64,000 nucleotides of DNA from Pleurotus djamor (lineage: Eukaryota; Basidiomycota; Agaricomycetes; Agaricales; Pleurotaceae), in assembly GCA_029747585.1 (NCBI GenBank), contig JAPEVF010000055.1:1-64000 (forward strand), given 5' to 3'. The notes beneath the pieces are model-generated. The model was not told where the DNA came from, made no database searches, and was given only the letters and a program-made list of their open reading frames with translations. Below, piece by piece: positions 23,255 to 34,317 of this stretch (positions are counted from its first letter, which is position 1; every line of letters starts with the position of its first letter). The position numbers and the translations under genes are program-made.

Positions 23255-24726
23255 TCAAACATATATCCGCGCAGCACCTCGCCCGCCTCCATGGCCTCGT
23301 TCCTTCTCGACGACGAACATCGCATCACGGAGAGTCACAGTCGTCCGCGTGTCTTCCTCTGTTGGCGTAGGTGTGGTGTTTGACGTGGACTTCTTGGTGG
23401 AAACGTAGGGACGAGCCCATGAGCCACCGGAGGTTCCCGTTGCAGGTACTGTCGTAGTCGCCGACGTGCTTGTGGACGCGGATGCGGTTGATGTGCTTGC
23501 CGGAGTGGCAGTCTTCGGTTTCGCTGGAGAACTACTAGCCGCCGTCATCCAAGCGTACTTTCCACCCAATCCAGCAGCTTGACTAGCCACTGCGTTTGAC
23601 ATCTTCTTCCTCACATCTTCCGACATGTTCCTAGCAGTCACACCAGGCCCATCCTTTTTCTTCTTTTTCTTCTGGCCGCCAGATTCATCGTCAGGTGAGT
23701 CGACAGCCATTGCATTGGATCCACCGGGGGCTTGGGCCGCAAGCTGAGCTGCCTGTGCTGCCGCCAAATCTGCACGCTCCTTTCTCTCTCGCCGCGTTTT
23801 CATCTCTTCTTCCCTCTCCACCTTTTCCAACGCAGCCAGTTGCTTTGCCACATCGTTACGTACAACGAGACTCCACATAGGAGTTCCGTCTTCATAGAGA
23901 GATGCAGGTCGCTCGAAGTGCGTGTCCGTGCGATGGTCTGAGGCATCAATCATAGCAGTGATGAGGTCTTGAAGGCGAGTTCGAAGGGCCAAAGCGAGAT
24001 AGTTGATCGAATCCTCGGGTATTTTTGTGACTTTGTGTGGGGTAGCAAATACACGCATCGACTGGTTGAGGAATTGGGTGTTGAAGTTGGGAGTCGGGGG
24101 CTGTTTCCGGGTACGATCTTCGTAGGTACGGTATGACTGGTGCTGGTCATGAGAGCGCTGCAAAGTTTCTTCCTCCGCCTGTGTAAATAGTTGGACATGG
24201 GGTCACGAAGAATAAACACTGCGCATTACCCTCAGATCTACACCTGCACTTCCCAATGCATCATTCAACGTCGCAATGTCTGAGTCTGCACCACTTGCGC
24301 CTGATGCCTTCGGTTGGGACGCGGTACCCGTTGTCGTCGTAGCTGTAGCCGGGGTCGCAGTAGCCGCTGCATACTGATAGTGTGAATACTGGGCTTGAGG
24401 ATAGTAGTTCTGGTAATGTGTATATGGTGTCGTCCTATAAGCCACTTCCGTTTAACTTTAAGGAATCGTCCGTGAAGACGAAGATGTTACGTTGCGTGAG
24501 ATGACTGTGCTTGAAGTGCAGGATCAATGGGAATATCTGCCATAATTTGAAAATAATACGTTGAGAGTCCAAGTAACCGGAGATTTCAGCAAAACATACG
24601 CGATGTGGCTGGCCACTGAGCAGGTGAGTAGGACATCACTGGCTGTGTGGGCTGTGGTGTCTGTGTCGCAGGCGCTGGTGTTGACGATGAAGCAGGTGTC
24701 GACGGGGTTTCCTCAGTTTTGGCCAT
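23255..24726 (-). CDS. TAF4: TFIID subunit TAF4
   Basis: TAF4 is a histone-fold subunit of the general transcription factor TFIID that pairs with TAF12. The start MAKTEETPSTP at 24726 was chosen because the frame upstream is only Thr/Ser repeats; an ATG at 24795 is possible. The first exons are low-complexity (Thr/Pro, then QNYYPQAQYSHYQYAA). The core begins DIATLNDALGSAGVDLRAEEE and runs into FLNQSMRVFATPHKV and NYLALALRTRLQDLITAM, the TAF4 homology region. A coiled basic segment (EKVEREEEMKTRRERKERAD) and a lysine run follow. The C-terminus TTVTLRDAMFVVEKERGHGGG is the conserved TAF4 end. Small exon at about 24541-24495 encodes ADIPIDPALQ. The transposon sits 128 bp beyond its stop. Confidence 0.86.
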
Positions 24727-25045
24727 CGTGAGCGTCGTGGTCGTTGTGGACGATGTCGATGTGGTGAGCCTCAAGTTAGCCACCAACGGCAACACTTCTG
24801 GGCGGTCGGTCGTCCCTCACGATCAGGTGACTCATTTTAACAGGAGATTCTCCTATAACCCTCAAAAGCTCCGACGTCGGCTGCACCTCGAGTCAGAGTC
24901 AAAACATCGAAAGACTCGTAATCATTAACGCTTGTCTAGTACAATTTTATAATCCAATAGTGGAAAGTAGAAAGGTAGAGATAGAGAGGAAGACGAAAGC
25001 GCTACATAGACACGTCCCAATGTATAAAAGAGGAAGAAAATCGTC

Positions 25046-27255
25046 TCAGAAGTGAGGAGCATTAAGAATGATGCCCATGATGCATCCTGAGCCAATTCCA
25101 ACAACGGGAACGGTCAAGACCCATCCAGAAACAATCCAGGCAAGGTGCTTCCAGTTGAAAGATTTGATATCACCGTTGCAGAGGGCAACACCCATTGTGG
25201 CACCAGTGATACACATGGTTGTGGAAACGGGAATGGCGTATTGTGAAGCGAGGAGAACGGTGATGGCGGCTCCCAGCTCCATCGAGTATCCACGTGAGGG
25301 AGAGTGCAAGGTGAGGCGGTTACCAAGGGAAGCCATAATCTTGTAACCGTAGGTGGCCAGGCCGAGGACAAGGAATAGCGCACCAGCGACAAGAACCCAC
25401 ACGGGAGTATCTGTGCGCGAGGTGGAGGGGGTTCCAGTGCTCCAGATATGGTAGATGGCGGCGAAGGGGCCAACAGCGTTGGACACTATAATTGCCGATC
25501 AGCCAAGACATTGGGATAGTTGTACGGTAACACCCACAATCGTTGGCGCCATGTGCAAAACTGGCGGTACAAGCGGTCATAACTTGGATGAACGAGTACA
25601 AATGCTCGGTCTTGTTGTCGTACTGCGCAGCGCGGGAGTGGATGTCCTCCAAATCGTGCTTTTGTTGCAAGGCGTGGACATCAACTAGTAATTGATGCGT
25701 CAGTACACCAAATCACAAGTCTACCGTAAATTTTGAACGTACCCATCATGCCGCGGGTAAGAGCATTCCAGACGAAGGGAACAGACTTGTGGCGGAGGAT
25801 GGTCCAGAGATTACCAGGCATGTACCAGGCGCCAACGATAGGATGGGCATCGACGGCTTCCAGAGCAGGTGGGGCGGCGGGAGGAGGGGGCGTCGAGTCT
25901 GGAATCCGTTGCTTGAGATCGGTGGCCGATCCGGAGTCAGAGACTTTCTCTTCATCGATGAGTGCGGGAGCCGAGCCAACAGTAGGCTCCTCGCTTCTGC
26001 GAACACGGTAATCGGGGACTGCAGATCGCCCACCGTCGGCGGCGTCGGCAGGGGCCTCGCGGTTCCAAAGGAGAGGGCCCAAGAAGAAGTGGTACCAGCG
26101 GAGAGCTATTTCCATGATGAGCCGTCTTGTGCCGCAGGAGAAAGCAAACAAACATACTATAATCATTGCGCACGGTCTTGCAGTAGACATAAGGCAGCCA
26201 GAAGATGATTGAGAGGAGAGCAATGACTGCGCTAGTGCCGACGATGGCCCCGGCCATGACACCGGAGGACAGTTCGTCCAAGTTCAAGGTTGGTGATCCC
26301 TTGTAAACTGCAAAAGATGTCAAGATACGACCGATCGAATAAGCGAATGCTACACTTACTGATAACCATGGTCAAAATGGCTGTAACAGTGAAGAAGAAG
26401 ATCGGCGCAGATATGAAGCCAGCGCGAAGGGGGTTTTGGCGAAGGAGTACACCATACTTGGTAAGCATGAAGACAACAGCTGCAAAGCCAGCAGATATGC
26501 CTGGAGCCTTTTGGATACAATTTCAGAAAGACGAATCGTTCAGGATGAGGTTACAAAACTCACGATGATGAAGCCAGCGAAGATGGTAGCCAAACCCTTC
26601 CCATCGTTCCATCCCCAGTTAACGGCATCACCCCCTCCAATTGCAACACCAACGCCAGCAAGGGCGGAAACGACTAGAAAGGCAGATGAGATCACATTTC
26701 ACAACAACAAGACACAGTGACTGACTCGAATAAGTGGTCGAAACAGGCCAGGATTGTTTAGTAGCGAACATGAGCCACGAGGCAGAGCATGTTATAGCGA
26801 CGGTAAAACCAAGAAGCTGCACGCCAGCATTATCTTGGAATGCAGAGAGGGACTGTCCGAAAGAACATCAACCAAATGTCAGAACAGGGCCAAAGTCGAG
26901 TGACTTACGACGATGCCATTTTTTATCGTGCCAGCCACGCGAGCACCGACAAGCACACCTCCAAGGAATTCCATCACAGCGGCTGCAAGACATGCTTGCA
27001 AAAGAGTCAAGGATCGTGACCCAACTGAGGTAGCGAACGACTAGATTGGGGAAATTTCGGATGATTAGAGGCGGGGAAACAAGGGATGGTCAAGGGTATA
27101 CTTACGTTGGCTACATCATTCGCGCCTGCGATGAATATACGTCAGATCAGGGTACGATGAGGAGAGGGGGAGGGAAACCGACCGATGTTGTAGGCATCCA
27201 AAGCCGCGAAGATAGCGCCAAAGGCGAAGAGGTAGTCCCACTGATGCAGAGCCAT
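25046..27255 (-). CDS. PHO89: Sodium/phosphate symporter of the PHO89 (PiT) family
   Basis: Plasma-membrane transporter that takes up inorganic phosphate with sodium. Both copies of the PiT signature are present: YNIGANDVAN near the N-terminus and SFAHGANDVSNAVGPFAA in the C-terminal half. Start MALHQWDYLFAFGAIFAALDAYNIG at 27255. A large central hydrophilic loop (about 26100-25750, with EEKVSDSGSATDLKQRIPD) separates two membrane halves, as expected. The C-terminus runs through YAIPVSTTMCITGATMGVAL to ILNAPHF. At least eight exons. The first signature is encoded by a 20-nt microexon (27106-27125), spliced ATC G|GC GCG AAT. A GCACGTT motif lies upstream on the minus strand near 27338, similar to a Pho4 site, but one such match is weak evidence. 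Confidence 0.9.
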
Positions 27256-28141
27256 TGCTGGAACTTGAAGCCTTCGTTACTACGATGAGCCTGCCCATCC
27301 TCTCGAGGGATCCTGTATTATACCACCTTCATCGACGAACGTGCGTACAGCTCGCCGCTCTGCTCCATCAGTGGTTTCGAAGAAGCATATGGCTCTGACA
27401 TCCACTCAGGAGTGGTGTTGGCTGGGCATCGCGCTTGGCGCATTGGATTGTTCAGGGTCTCAAGGGGAGGAATCCGAAGTATCCGTACCCTTTATCATAC
27501 GCGACCAAAACGAGACGCAGAAGAGGATTGGACAGAGATCTGTGGCCATGTCCAGCGACGGTCACTACTGAGCTCAAGAGAACGATAGTTGACTGTGACG
27601 ATGGCACACCTATACTTTCGAATAAATCCAATAAGCGCGAGTTTCTTTATCCGGGTTGCTGCATGACAAACTGGCTCAACCTCGACTGCAAAAGTTTCAT
27701 TTTGAAATCATCTGGCTGTGTTCGAGGCAAGGGCGNAAAAAAAGAAACACGCGTCGGAGAGGGGCATCCAGCGGGATTGGTAGCTTACAACCCACGTTTA
27801 TGAGGATATAGTACTTTCCGTGGATATATCCACACTTTCAGCTGCACATTTGCTGCCTTGGCATTGTTCAAAGGGGCGTTCGCCGTACGAGGCGGATCTC
27901 AATCTTACCGCGGTTACATCTAGGTACATACGCTTGAGTGCTTCCGACCGCGTGGCAATCGAAGGATACGAAAAATCTTAATAATAATAATACTACTATA
28001 CAGTGAGCTGAATCTGTGGAAATACAACCGTGAACATGTCTACGAGTCAATCGTGTATCAAGTGAATATGGATGGTATGATTTGGCACAGGGAAGACGCA
28101 ATCAACATAATCAATACAAAAAGGCGGAAGACATGAGATCA
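27256..28141. other. Intergenic region upstream of the phosphate symporter
   Basis: About 890 bases between the phosphate symporter start and the 3' end of the third DUF6534 gene, both on the minus strand. Contains one N at 27736 before an A run and an AT-rich microsatellite-like stretch near 27980. No gene seen. Confidence 0.4.
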
Positions 28142-29698
28142 TCAAGAGACAGTGTCGTCTCCATCAACCTTATATTGGTACCGCAGCGCAAACGCCTGCC
28201 CATCCTTGGAATGGGTAGGTCCATCTATGTCGAGCAGGGATGAGCTTTGTTGGGAAAGAGTGACACTATCGATAGAATAGACGAACCAGTGGCGTTGTCA
28301 GCTGATAGAGCGCTTCGACCTCGAACACTGAGCTTGAAGGAGGAGGAAGGGTTTGAACGTAGATTGTTCCTGGCGTTTAGTCTGTGGAGGTGATAAGAAC
28401 AATGGCCATGTCTGTAGATGATCGAGTGCAAACATACGAGGCGAAGAACGAGTTGGCGTAGACTTCAGGGGTAAATCAGTATTCAGCTCCTACCTCCGAA
28501 AGGAACGGTGACACTTACTTCTCGCGGTGCACGTATACAACCCCATGTAAATCACTGGAGAAGGTGTTCATCGGTATTCGGAGTGGGTGGAGGGTATGAT
28601 GGCACTGACAATTGTAAGGCATGACCATAGCCTTGAAACGTCACGCGTCATCAGCCACAAGCACCCACGCAACGCGAATGAGCCATACCAATATTGTGGT
28701 TGCAATAGCCATCAAACTAGATATGAGCTCTCGTAAGTAATCAATGAGATAATGAGGAAGGTCATCCTGACCTGGTCAGTAACCCTGTCGCTGTTTCGAA
28801 GTGTTAGAATTTCGTAGAAGCTTGCGACCCAACTCTACGCGACTCACACATCGTCATCATCATGATTTTGTCGACTAGGCGAGTAGATCTGGGTTATGAC
28901 AGCTCAGCGCTCTTTGTCAGGGTTGGGAAGTTGACGTAGAACGTACCTTTGAAACATAGACTGACGCTGACGAACTAGATTGTAGCAAAGCAAGGCCGCT
29001 AGTGATACGTCTATGACTGCGGAGAGAATCCAACAGGTAGATGATATCCATCTCCAATTGGTGGTGTATTCGAGAAGCCCGAACTTGTACACGACAACAG
29101 TGACCGCAATGCTGCCAGCGAAGGTTAAGAGAATGAGAAACCAGAACACCAAAGCCGCCCAAAGCAAGCCAGTGAACCGTCGAACGCGCTCGGTGAGCCA
29201 AGCCTGTATCAAGCAACGCATGAAGTTCCGTGACAAGGCGATGGGGCAACGTAGGGACAACTTTACCTCGACCAAGCATGCCGTCGTTGCTGATATCATG
29301 TTAGAGACATTGATTTGCGTTGGGGGGTTGATAAACATGAGCAAGGGAGCTTCTCGATATGTAGTGATAGTTGCAGCGTAGAGCAGATGGGCGATACATA
29401 TCATTCCGGCAAATTCTAACAGCCTGGGGAGGGTTAGCGTCCCATATGAGGAAAAAATGGGAGCTTCAACACACCATATGAAGCCAGCCTGGGAGACGGA
29501 TGTAAGCCAACAACCAACGAACTTCATTCCAATGACACCACACACCAATGCCTTCAAGGTTATAGGATCGTCCGTGTATGTGGTGAAATAGATGAAGGCC
29601 TGTAATATTATGATCCCGAAGAGCACACTTGAGATGAGGATGCCAATCTCAATCGCAGCTATGCTGGAAAGGATCGAGAAATTGCCAAGCGATGACAT
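28142..29698 (-). CDS. DUF6534-type seven-pass membrane protein, copy 3
   Basis: Third family member in the window, on the opposite strand. Start MSSLGNFSILSSIAAIEIG at 29698 aligns with the other copies; an open frame runs to an ATG at 29833 but that extension has no counterpart. Exon 1 is 29698-29546 (153 nt); a 57-bp intron, the 14-nt microexon 29488-29475 (AGFI plus TG) and a 51-bp intron follow. Both introns are multiples of three without a stop, so a naive reading gives a false extra 36 residues. Later exons give LLEFAGMICIAHLLY, AWLTERVRRFTGLLW, NWRWISSTCW, VDKIMMMTM, VIYMGLYTCTAR, VYANSFFAS and LNARNNLRSN. The last intron is phase 1 as in the other copies and gives an end at 28142; without it the stop is at 28225. 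Confidence 0.78.
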
Positions 29699-30695
29699 GG
29701 CTAAGCGGTTTTGGCGGAACGAGCCTGAGCCTAGAGGGACCTCAAGACGAGGAGGCGTTGAGTAGAGGGGGCTACGTGAGCGTACAGGCAAGAAAGCAAC
29801 GAAAGCGTAGTCGAGCATACGAGGGTTGTCCATCTTATAGGATGCCCATGTGGGGGGGCTTTGCTTCAGGGCGGCTGTTGCCGAATACCTTCATCTGGAG
29901 ATTGACAGAAAGTCAAGGTGATGGTGTCGTAGTTTTCGATCATCGCCACCTGGAAACCCTGAAGCGCGAGAGACTTGAACAACCACCTACTATCAGACAA
30001 ATATCCGTGATTCTTCGTTGTGAGCGACATCGCGAGCAACCCATGACATCGGTCTCCAATATGGGAATCGTTTGAGCATACAACAGTTGCCCGAGACCTA
30101 GCTTTACCTGTCGGCGGACGACCTCATGATGTTGGAGTTGACCGGGAAGTTTATCTTGTCAGTCCCTTGTGGCTTTACTGCAAACCACCATGAAACATGA
30201 TAGGGGGATGCCGCAAAGTCGGCAAACATTGTACGTCCCTGGATATCGGTCAGAACATCGAATAGAGCGCGCGAGTTGAGATAATTGACGGATTTACCAG
30301 TGCAAACACCTAGGTGCGTCCCTCATCTGTGGACTTCGTTCCCGACGGACTGGATGGCAAATTTTCAAAGGCGTCCGTCGATTGTGGCTACACTTTTTGC
30401 CTGAGTGTGCAGCACACGGCGATCATCCGGTTTATTCTGTATGCGATCTACGTGGAAGGAAGTCAAGGCAAGAAGAGGAAGGGTATGTGAAAAGCCTCGC
30501 TACCTTTGTCGCTTGAAGGCTTCGAGCTTACCCTGTTGGTATTGAAATTTTGAAATCCAAAGGAGTGGTTCACGAATGCAAAAAGGAAGTGGGAGGTGGC
30601 GATGAGTGGGACTTGACCCAGTGTTGGTGATTGTGCCTGTACGGAAGTAGTACAAAATGGAGAGATTGGCGAACAACAAATGATAACTAACTACA
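29699..30695. other. Intergenic region
   Basis: About 1 kb upstream of DUF6534 copy 3 and downstream of the F-box gene. Only short, composition-biased open frames. No repeat or RNA gene noticed. Confidence 0.35.
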
Positions 30696-32654
30696 TCAAA
30701 GCCTGCCTGTCATCTGTGTAAATATCCTATTGAGCAATAAGATAGAAAGCCCACAACCAATGGGTGCCAATAACCAAGAAAGAATTACGCAAGCTTGGTT
30801 GTCGTACGTGTTCAACCTTAGTGCTATCAAAGAGGCGAATAGCTGAGGAAGCATAGCCAGAATGATCCCAAAGCTAAAGAAAACGGAAGAAGGTGGAGGG
30901 CTGACCACCAATCGCATTGGTGCAGGGTGGGGTGGGGAAGGGGAAGAGAGGGGCTGTGTCGAACATGCGTGATCAGAAGACCGAGAGGGTTCTAGTGATG
31001 AAGTTTCGAGAGCATGGTTGGGGTTTGGACGATGAGATAAGGAAGGCGGGAAAGGCTTCAAACCACCTGAAGGCTGAACGGATACCAGGGATTTCGTTGC
31101 GAGAAGATCACAAGAGGTTGGATGAAAGGAAGAGCCGATAGGGGCCTTCACTTGGGAAAGAGGAAATGAAGGATTGTTCTGATCTAACCAACGTACTTCT
31201 ATCTTCGACTCCAGGAGACGACAATGACCCGCAGACGTCGACCCCGCAGAAGTGACCAATTTTCTGACTTTGTATCCGTGTGTTTCACGCCGACCTAGGA
31301 TACCAGCCAGGTCGGCGGCGATAGCGTTTGTCAGGTCCTTGATGATCCAGATAGCGTACAGATTGGGAAAAGGAATGTTGATACTCGTATAACGTTGCTT
31401 CGAAGAGAACCCCAGATCCGAAGCTTCGATGGGCGCAATCTGAGGGTCCAAGAGGGGTAGAAAGGGCGCAAGATGACCATGAAGGGATAATCTTGTAACG
31501 TTCTGTAGTTGGGGCAAGTACACATACTGAAAGCTTGCGTCCGCATGGAGTACCAGCGTCTGGAGTTGACGAAGGTCGAGACGGTCACATACATTCTTCA
31601 TCACAACTGGCTTCAACCCGGTGACTTCGTCAAGCTCTGGCAGGTCGGGGGCGTCGTCGAACTGATAGAACTTCAAATCGTCCGTGAACGGAATTGCCTG
31701 AGCACGGGCAGAGAGACTGGCCCTATATCTTTGATCGAAAATGCCATGGGAAACATGCAGCTCGCGGATAGGAAGGCGCGCGGGCGTGACATCGGAAATA
31801 TAGGGACATTTCTTGGACAAAGGAGCGAGAGAGGTAATGCCTGAACCCCTACAAACAATCATTGGGACGACGACAGAAGGGAATTCGATCGCATCCAAAA
31901 GAACAGCACAAGATTGAGGATCTAGATCCCGGATTACGAGCTTGCTGAGGTGTGAAAGCCGAGCACAGGTGGTAGGAGGTTGTTTCGATGTCGGACACAC
32001 GTAGTCCAGCTCTAGACGCTGAAGTTGGGGTAACTTGGCAAGAGTGTTGACCAAGGCAAGGCAAGACTCATGGAAGGATGCTCGGCGCAGCGTAAGATCA
32101 GTCACATGGGGTGCAGGACATTCAAAGGATGCGAGCGATATACCATCGAGTTCCAAGCGTGTAAGGCGATGGGCGACACCGGGGAATTTGAAGATAAATC
32201 GGGAGGGTGTCGAGAATGGCGACGAGAATGAGCCCACATTCAAGCCAAAATCAGCCAACGAAAGACTGTGAAGGAAAGGAAATCCGTTCATCAACAATTC
32301 CTGCAAACAACGACTAGCCTCTGGGCCAGCAAACGTGAGGGCTAGGTATTCAATCCTATCCGTTTCGGTCATCAATGGTTCGATGCGCGCTGCAGCCTCA
32401 TGTTCATACAGCAGGCTGGCCTTCACGATAAGTTTCGAGCGCTTCGAGCGCTTCAAACAGACCTCCGTCCAAAGGGGAGAACCCAAATCGATATAGCGCC
32501 AGAGACGAGAGTCGGATGTTACTACATCATGCCAGTGTTTACACACGAGACCGACACTGTTGACGTCCGCGGGTCTTAATGGAACCTCGTCTAGAACATA
32601 TTCAAAGATTGGAGTAAGAATTTCATTGGGTACGTCTAGGATCGTTGACGGCAT
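30696..32654 (-). CDS. F-box protein with leucine-rich body
   Basis: F-box proteins bring substrates to SCF ubiquitin ligases. The N-terminus MPSTILDVPNEILTPIFEY, then VGLVCKHWHDVVTSDSRLWRYIDLG, is a typical basidiomycete F-box. The next 400 residues have leucine-rich-repeat-like phrasing (LTRLELDGISLASFECPAPHVTDLTLRRASF, interrupted elsewhere; HLSKLVIRDLD), as in this large fungal family. I chose the ATG at 32654 over upstream ones because it places the F-box at the very start. The last 170 residues are odd: a Ser/Pro-rich stretch followed by two hydrophobic segments (FFSFGIILAMLPQLFASLIA and a second near the end). A splice donor after about 31160 (CAA|GTGAAG) could end the real protein differently, so the C-terminus is uncertain. 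Confidence 0.72.
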   Translation of the reverse strand: MPSTILDVPNEILTPIFEYVLDEVPLRPADVNSVGLVCKHWHDVVTSDSRLWRYIDLGSPLWTEVCLKRSKRSKLIVKASLLYEHEAAARIEPLMTETDRIEYLALTFAGPEASRCLQELLMNGFPFLHSLSLADFGLNVGSFSSPFSTPSRFIFKFPGVAHRLTRLELDGISLASFECPAPHVTDLTLRRASFHESCLALVNTLAKLPQLQRLELDYVCPTSKQPPTTCARLSHLSKLVIRDLDPQSCAVLLDAIEFPSVVVPMIVCRGSGITSLAPLSKKCPYISDVTPARLPIRELHVSHGIFDQRYRASLSARAQAIPFTDDLKFYQFDDAPDLPELDEVTGLKPVVMKNVCDRLDLRQLQTLVLHADASFQYVYLPQLQNVTRLSLHGHLAPFLPLLDPQIAPIEASDLGFSSKQRYTSINIPFPNLYAIWIIKDLTNAIAADLAGILGRRETHGYKVRKLVTSAGSTSAGHCRLLESKIEVRWLDQNNPSFPLSQVKAPIGSSFHPTSCDLLATKSLVSVQPSGGLKPFPPSLSHRPNPNHALETSSLEPSRSSDHACSTQPLSSPSPPHPAPMRLVVSPPPSSVFFSFGIILAMLPQLFASLIALRLNTYDNQACVILSWLLAPIGCGLSILLLNRIFTQMTGRL

Positions 32655-33202
32655 GGCTGGCTTGGCGACTGCGATATGATAACTTGGCAGAGAACGACGG
32701 AGGGGGTATAGCGGTGAGAAGGTGGGGAGCATGTGTAACATCTGTTCATTGAACTTATATCTTGACGTGAAGTCGACACGAAGGCCACATAGTGGGCCAT
32801 GTCCACAAGCGGACAAAGGATTTCAACAAAGGGCCGACATTTGAATGGACAGTTGGATCCATGATTTGTCCATGATGAAAGGAATCCCATCAGCCAAGAC
32901 CAAGGATTCCGCCTTCTGGGTAACATGGTGGCCTCGAGGGAAGGGAACTGGACAAAAGGGTTTATATAACTTTGTGGGTATTGGGTCACTGGGTGGCTCT
33001 TGGGTGGCTCGGACAGGCGAGGACAGGCGTCGGCGTTGATACAGATCCCGTGATGAGCAGGGGTACTGGTGTTACAAGATGAACACACAAAGAGAGCAGT
33101 GTATCGTCCCAAAACCAACTGCGTGATGTGAGCAACTTTCACAGCGCAGTTGCCGGAATTTTTACATACCAAGTCGATATATCACCAACAAATTTCCATT
33201 CT
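32655..33202. other. Promoter region of the F-box gene
   Basis: About 550 bases between two minus-strand genes. A TATA-like TTATATAA (minus GTTATATAAA) lies at 32961-32970, some 300 bp before the F-box start. GGGTGGCTC-like repeats occur near 32990-33010. No coding evidence. Confidence 0.35.
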
Positions 33203-34163
33203 TCATCCGTTCATCTCTACCAAAGGCTCGGTCTCAGGAGCCGTCTCGTCGGCCTGCTCCTCAACATCATCGCCATTAGCTTCAGTGGGTTCGGTGGTTT
33301 CAGGTGGATTCTCAATGTGGGGTTGGTAATCGCTCGGTTCGTCATCCCAATCTTCAGGTATTTGCGGCGTTACCAAGAACGCAACGTATTCCTGGATTAT
33401 CATTCCTAGACATCAATCAGCGGGGGAGTTGAATACAAACTAGCTGAACGCACCAATGGCCATCAAGGCTGAGCCATCCATAGCTTTGTACATGTCCCTT
33501 CTACGAGTGACTTTTTCCCGAGGAGCAGGAGTAGGTTGGCCATCTTCATTGTCATTAGCTGCGTGATCTTCGGTTGACTCCTCCGTCTTGTTCTTCCGTG
33601 CTGCTTTGCGAGCTTTCCTCTCCATACGATATTGTTGCGCAAGGTTCGTCAGCTGTCCTTTCTCTGCGTAGTATGCGCTCGCGAAGTGGTGAATACACTT
33701 CAAAAGATCCTGTTTCCGCAATCAGAGTCGATGCAAATTATTTAGTCCAATGGATACATACAGAGCTTGGAACGGGAAGGAACTCGGAATCTTCGGTGGC
33801 TTCTTCCACGGCCTTTTGGGTCAGAAATTCAACGTCGTGCTGAGTTTTTTGTCGTCTGCGAGGGCGAGCTGGCTTCGCTACGCCAGCAGCCTGCGACGAG
33901 GAAGCTCCTTCGGGATTCACGTCGATATATTCTCCATCATCATCTACAGGCCTCTTCCTTTTCGCAGTCTTTCGCACAGACTTTGAGACAACCTGCTTCC
34001 CACCTGCATCTGTCGCGATCCAATTTCCCATTCTATCTTTCACGGCATGCTTGGGGACGATGGTGTCCGAAAATGATTGCTCAACTCGAAATGTGCGTTG
34101 GCCCGAGGCGCGTAGACGAAGACTGGCATTGTCGTAGACGGTGTGTGGACGATGAGAAGTCAT
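33203..34163 (-). CDS. Conserved unknown protein, basic N-terminus and acidic tail
   Basis: Three exons, 34163-33762, 33709-33454 and 33405-33203, total 861 bases, a 286-aa protein. N-terminus MTSHRPHTVYDNASLRLRASG is followed by a basic stretch with likely nuclear signals (RKTAKRKRP, RPRRRQKTQ). The centre contains LLKCIHHFASAYYAEKG, a charged helix (RMERKARKAARKNKTEE) and DMYKAMDGSALMAIGMIIQE, which together look like a small conserved helical domain. The tail is rich in Glu, Asp and Pro. The central pattern reminds me of small fungal nuclear proteins related to RNA polymerase I factors (Rrn9-like), but I cannot confirm this and leave it unnamed. Its promoter is shared with the divergent ribosomal protein gene at 34318, 155 bp away. 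Confidence 0.78.
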
Positions 34164-34317
34164 TTTGATAGAATGAACAAACAAGCTATATTGTTCTCGT
34201 CGTCGCGGTAGGCACCGAGTCCGTGGTGGCCAAGAGTGGTCAAGAGTTTTGAGCGCTTAGGGTGAATTGAGCAGGATTGCCTTTTGGCGCCGAAACTCTG
34301 TCGTCCTTCCTCCTTCA

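Noticed and set aside
29013..30075. Plus-strand open frames of about 125 codons opposite and upstream of DUF6534 copy 3
   Set aside because: The first is antisense to a supported gene; the second covers its promoter and resembles no protein.
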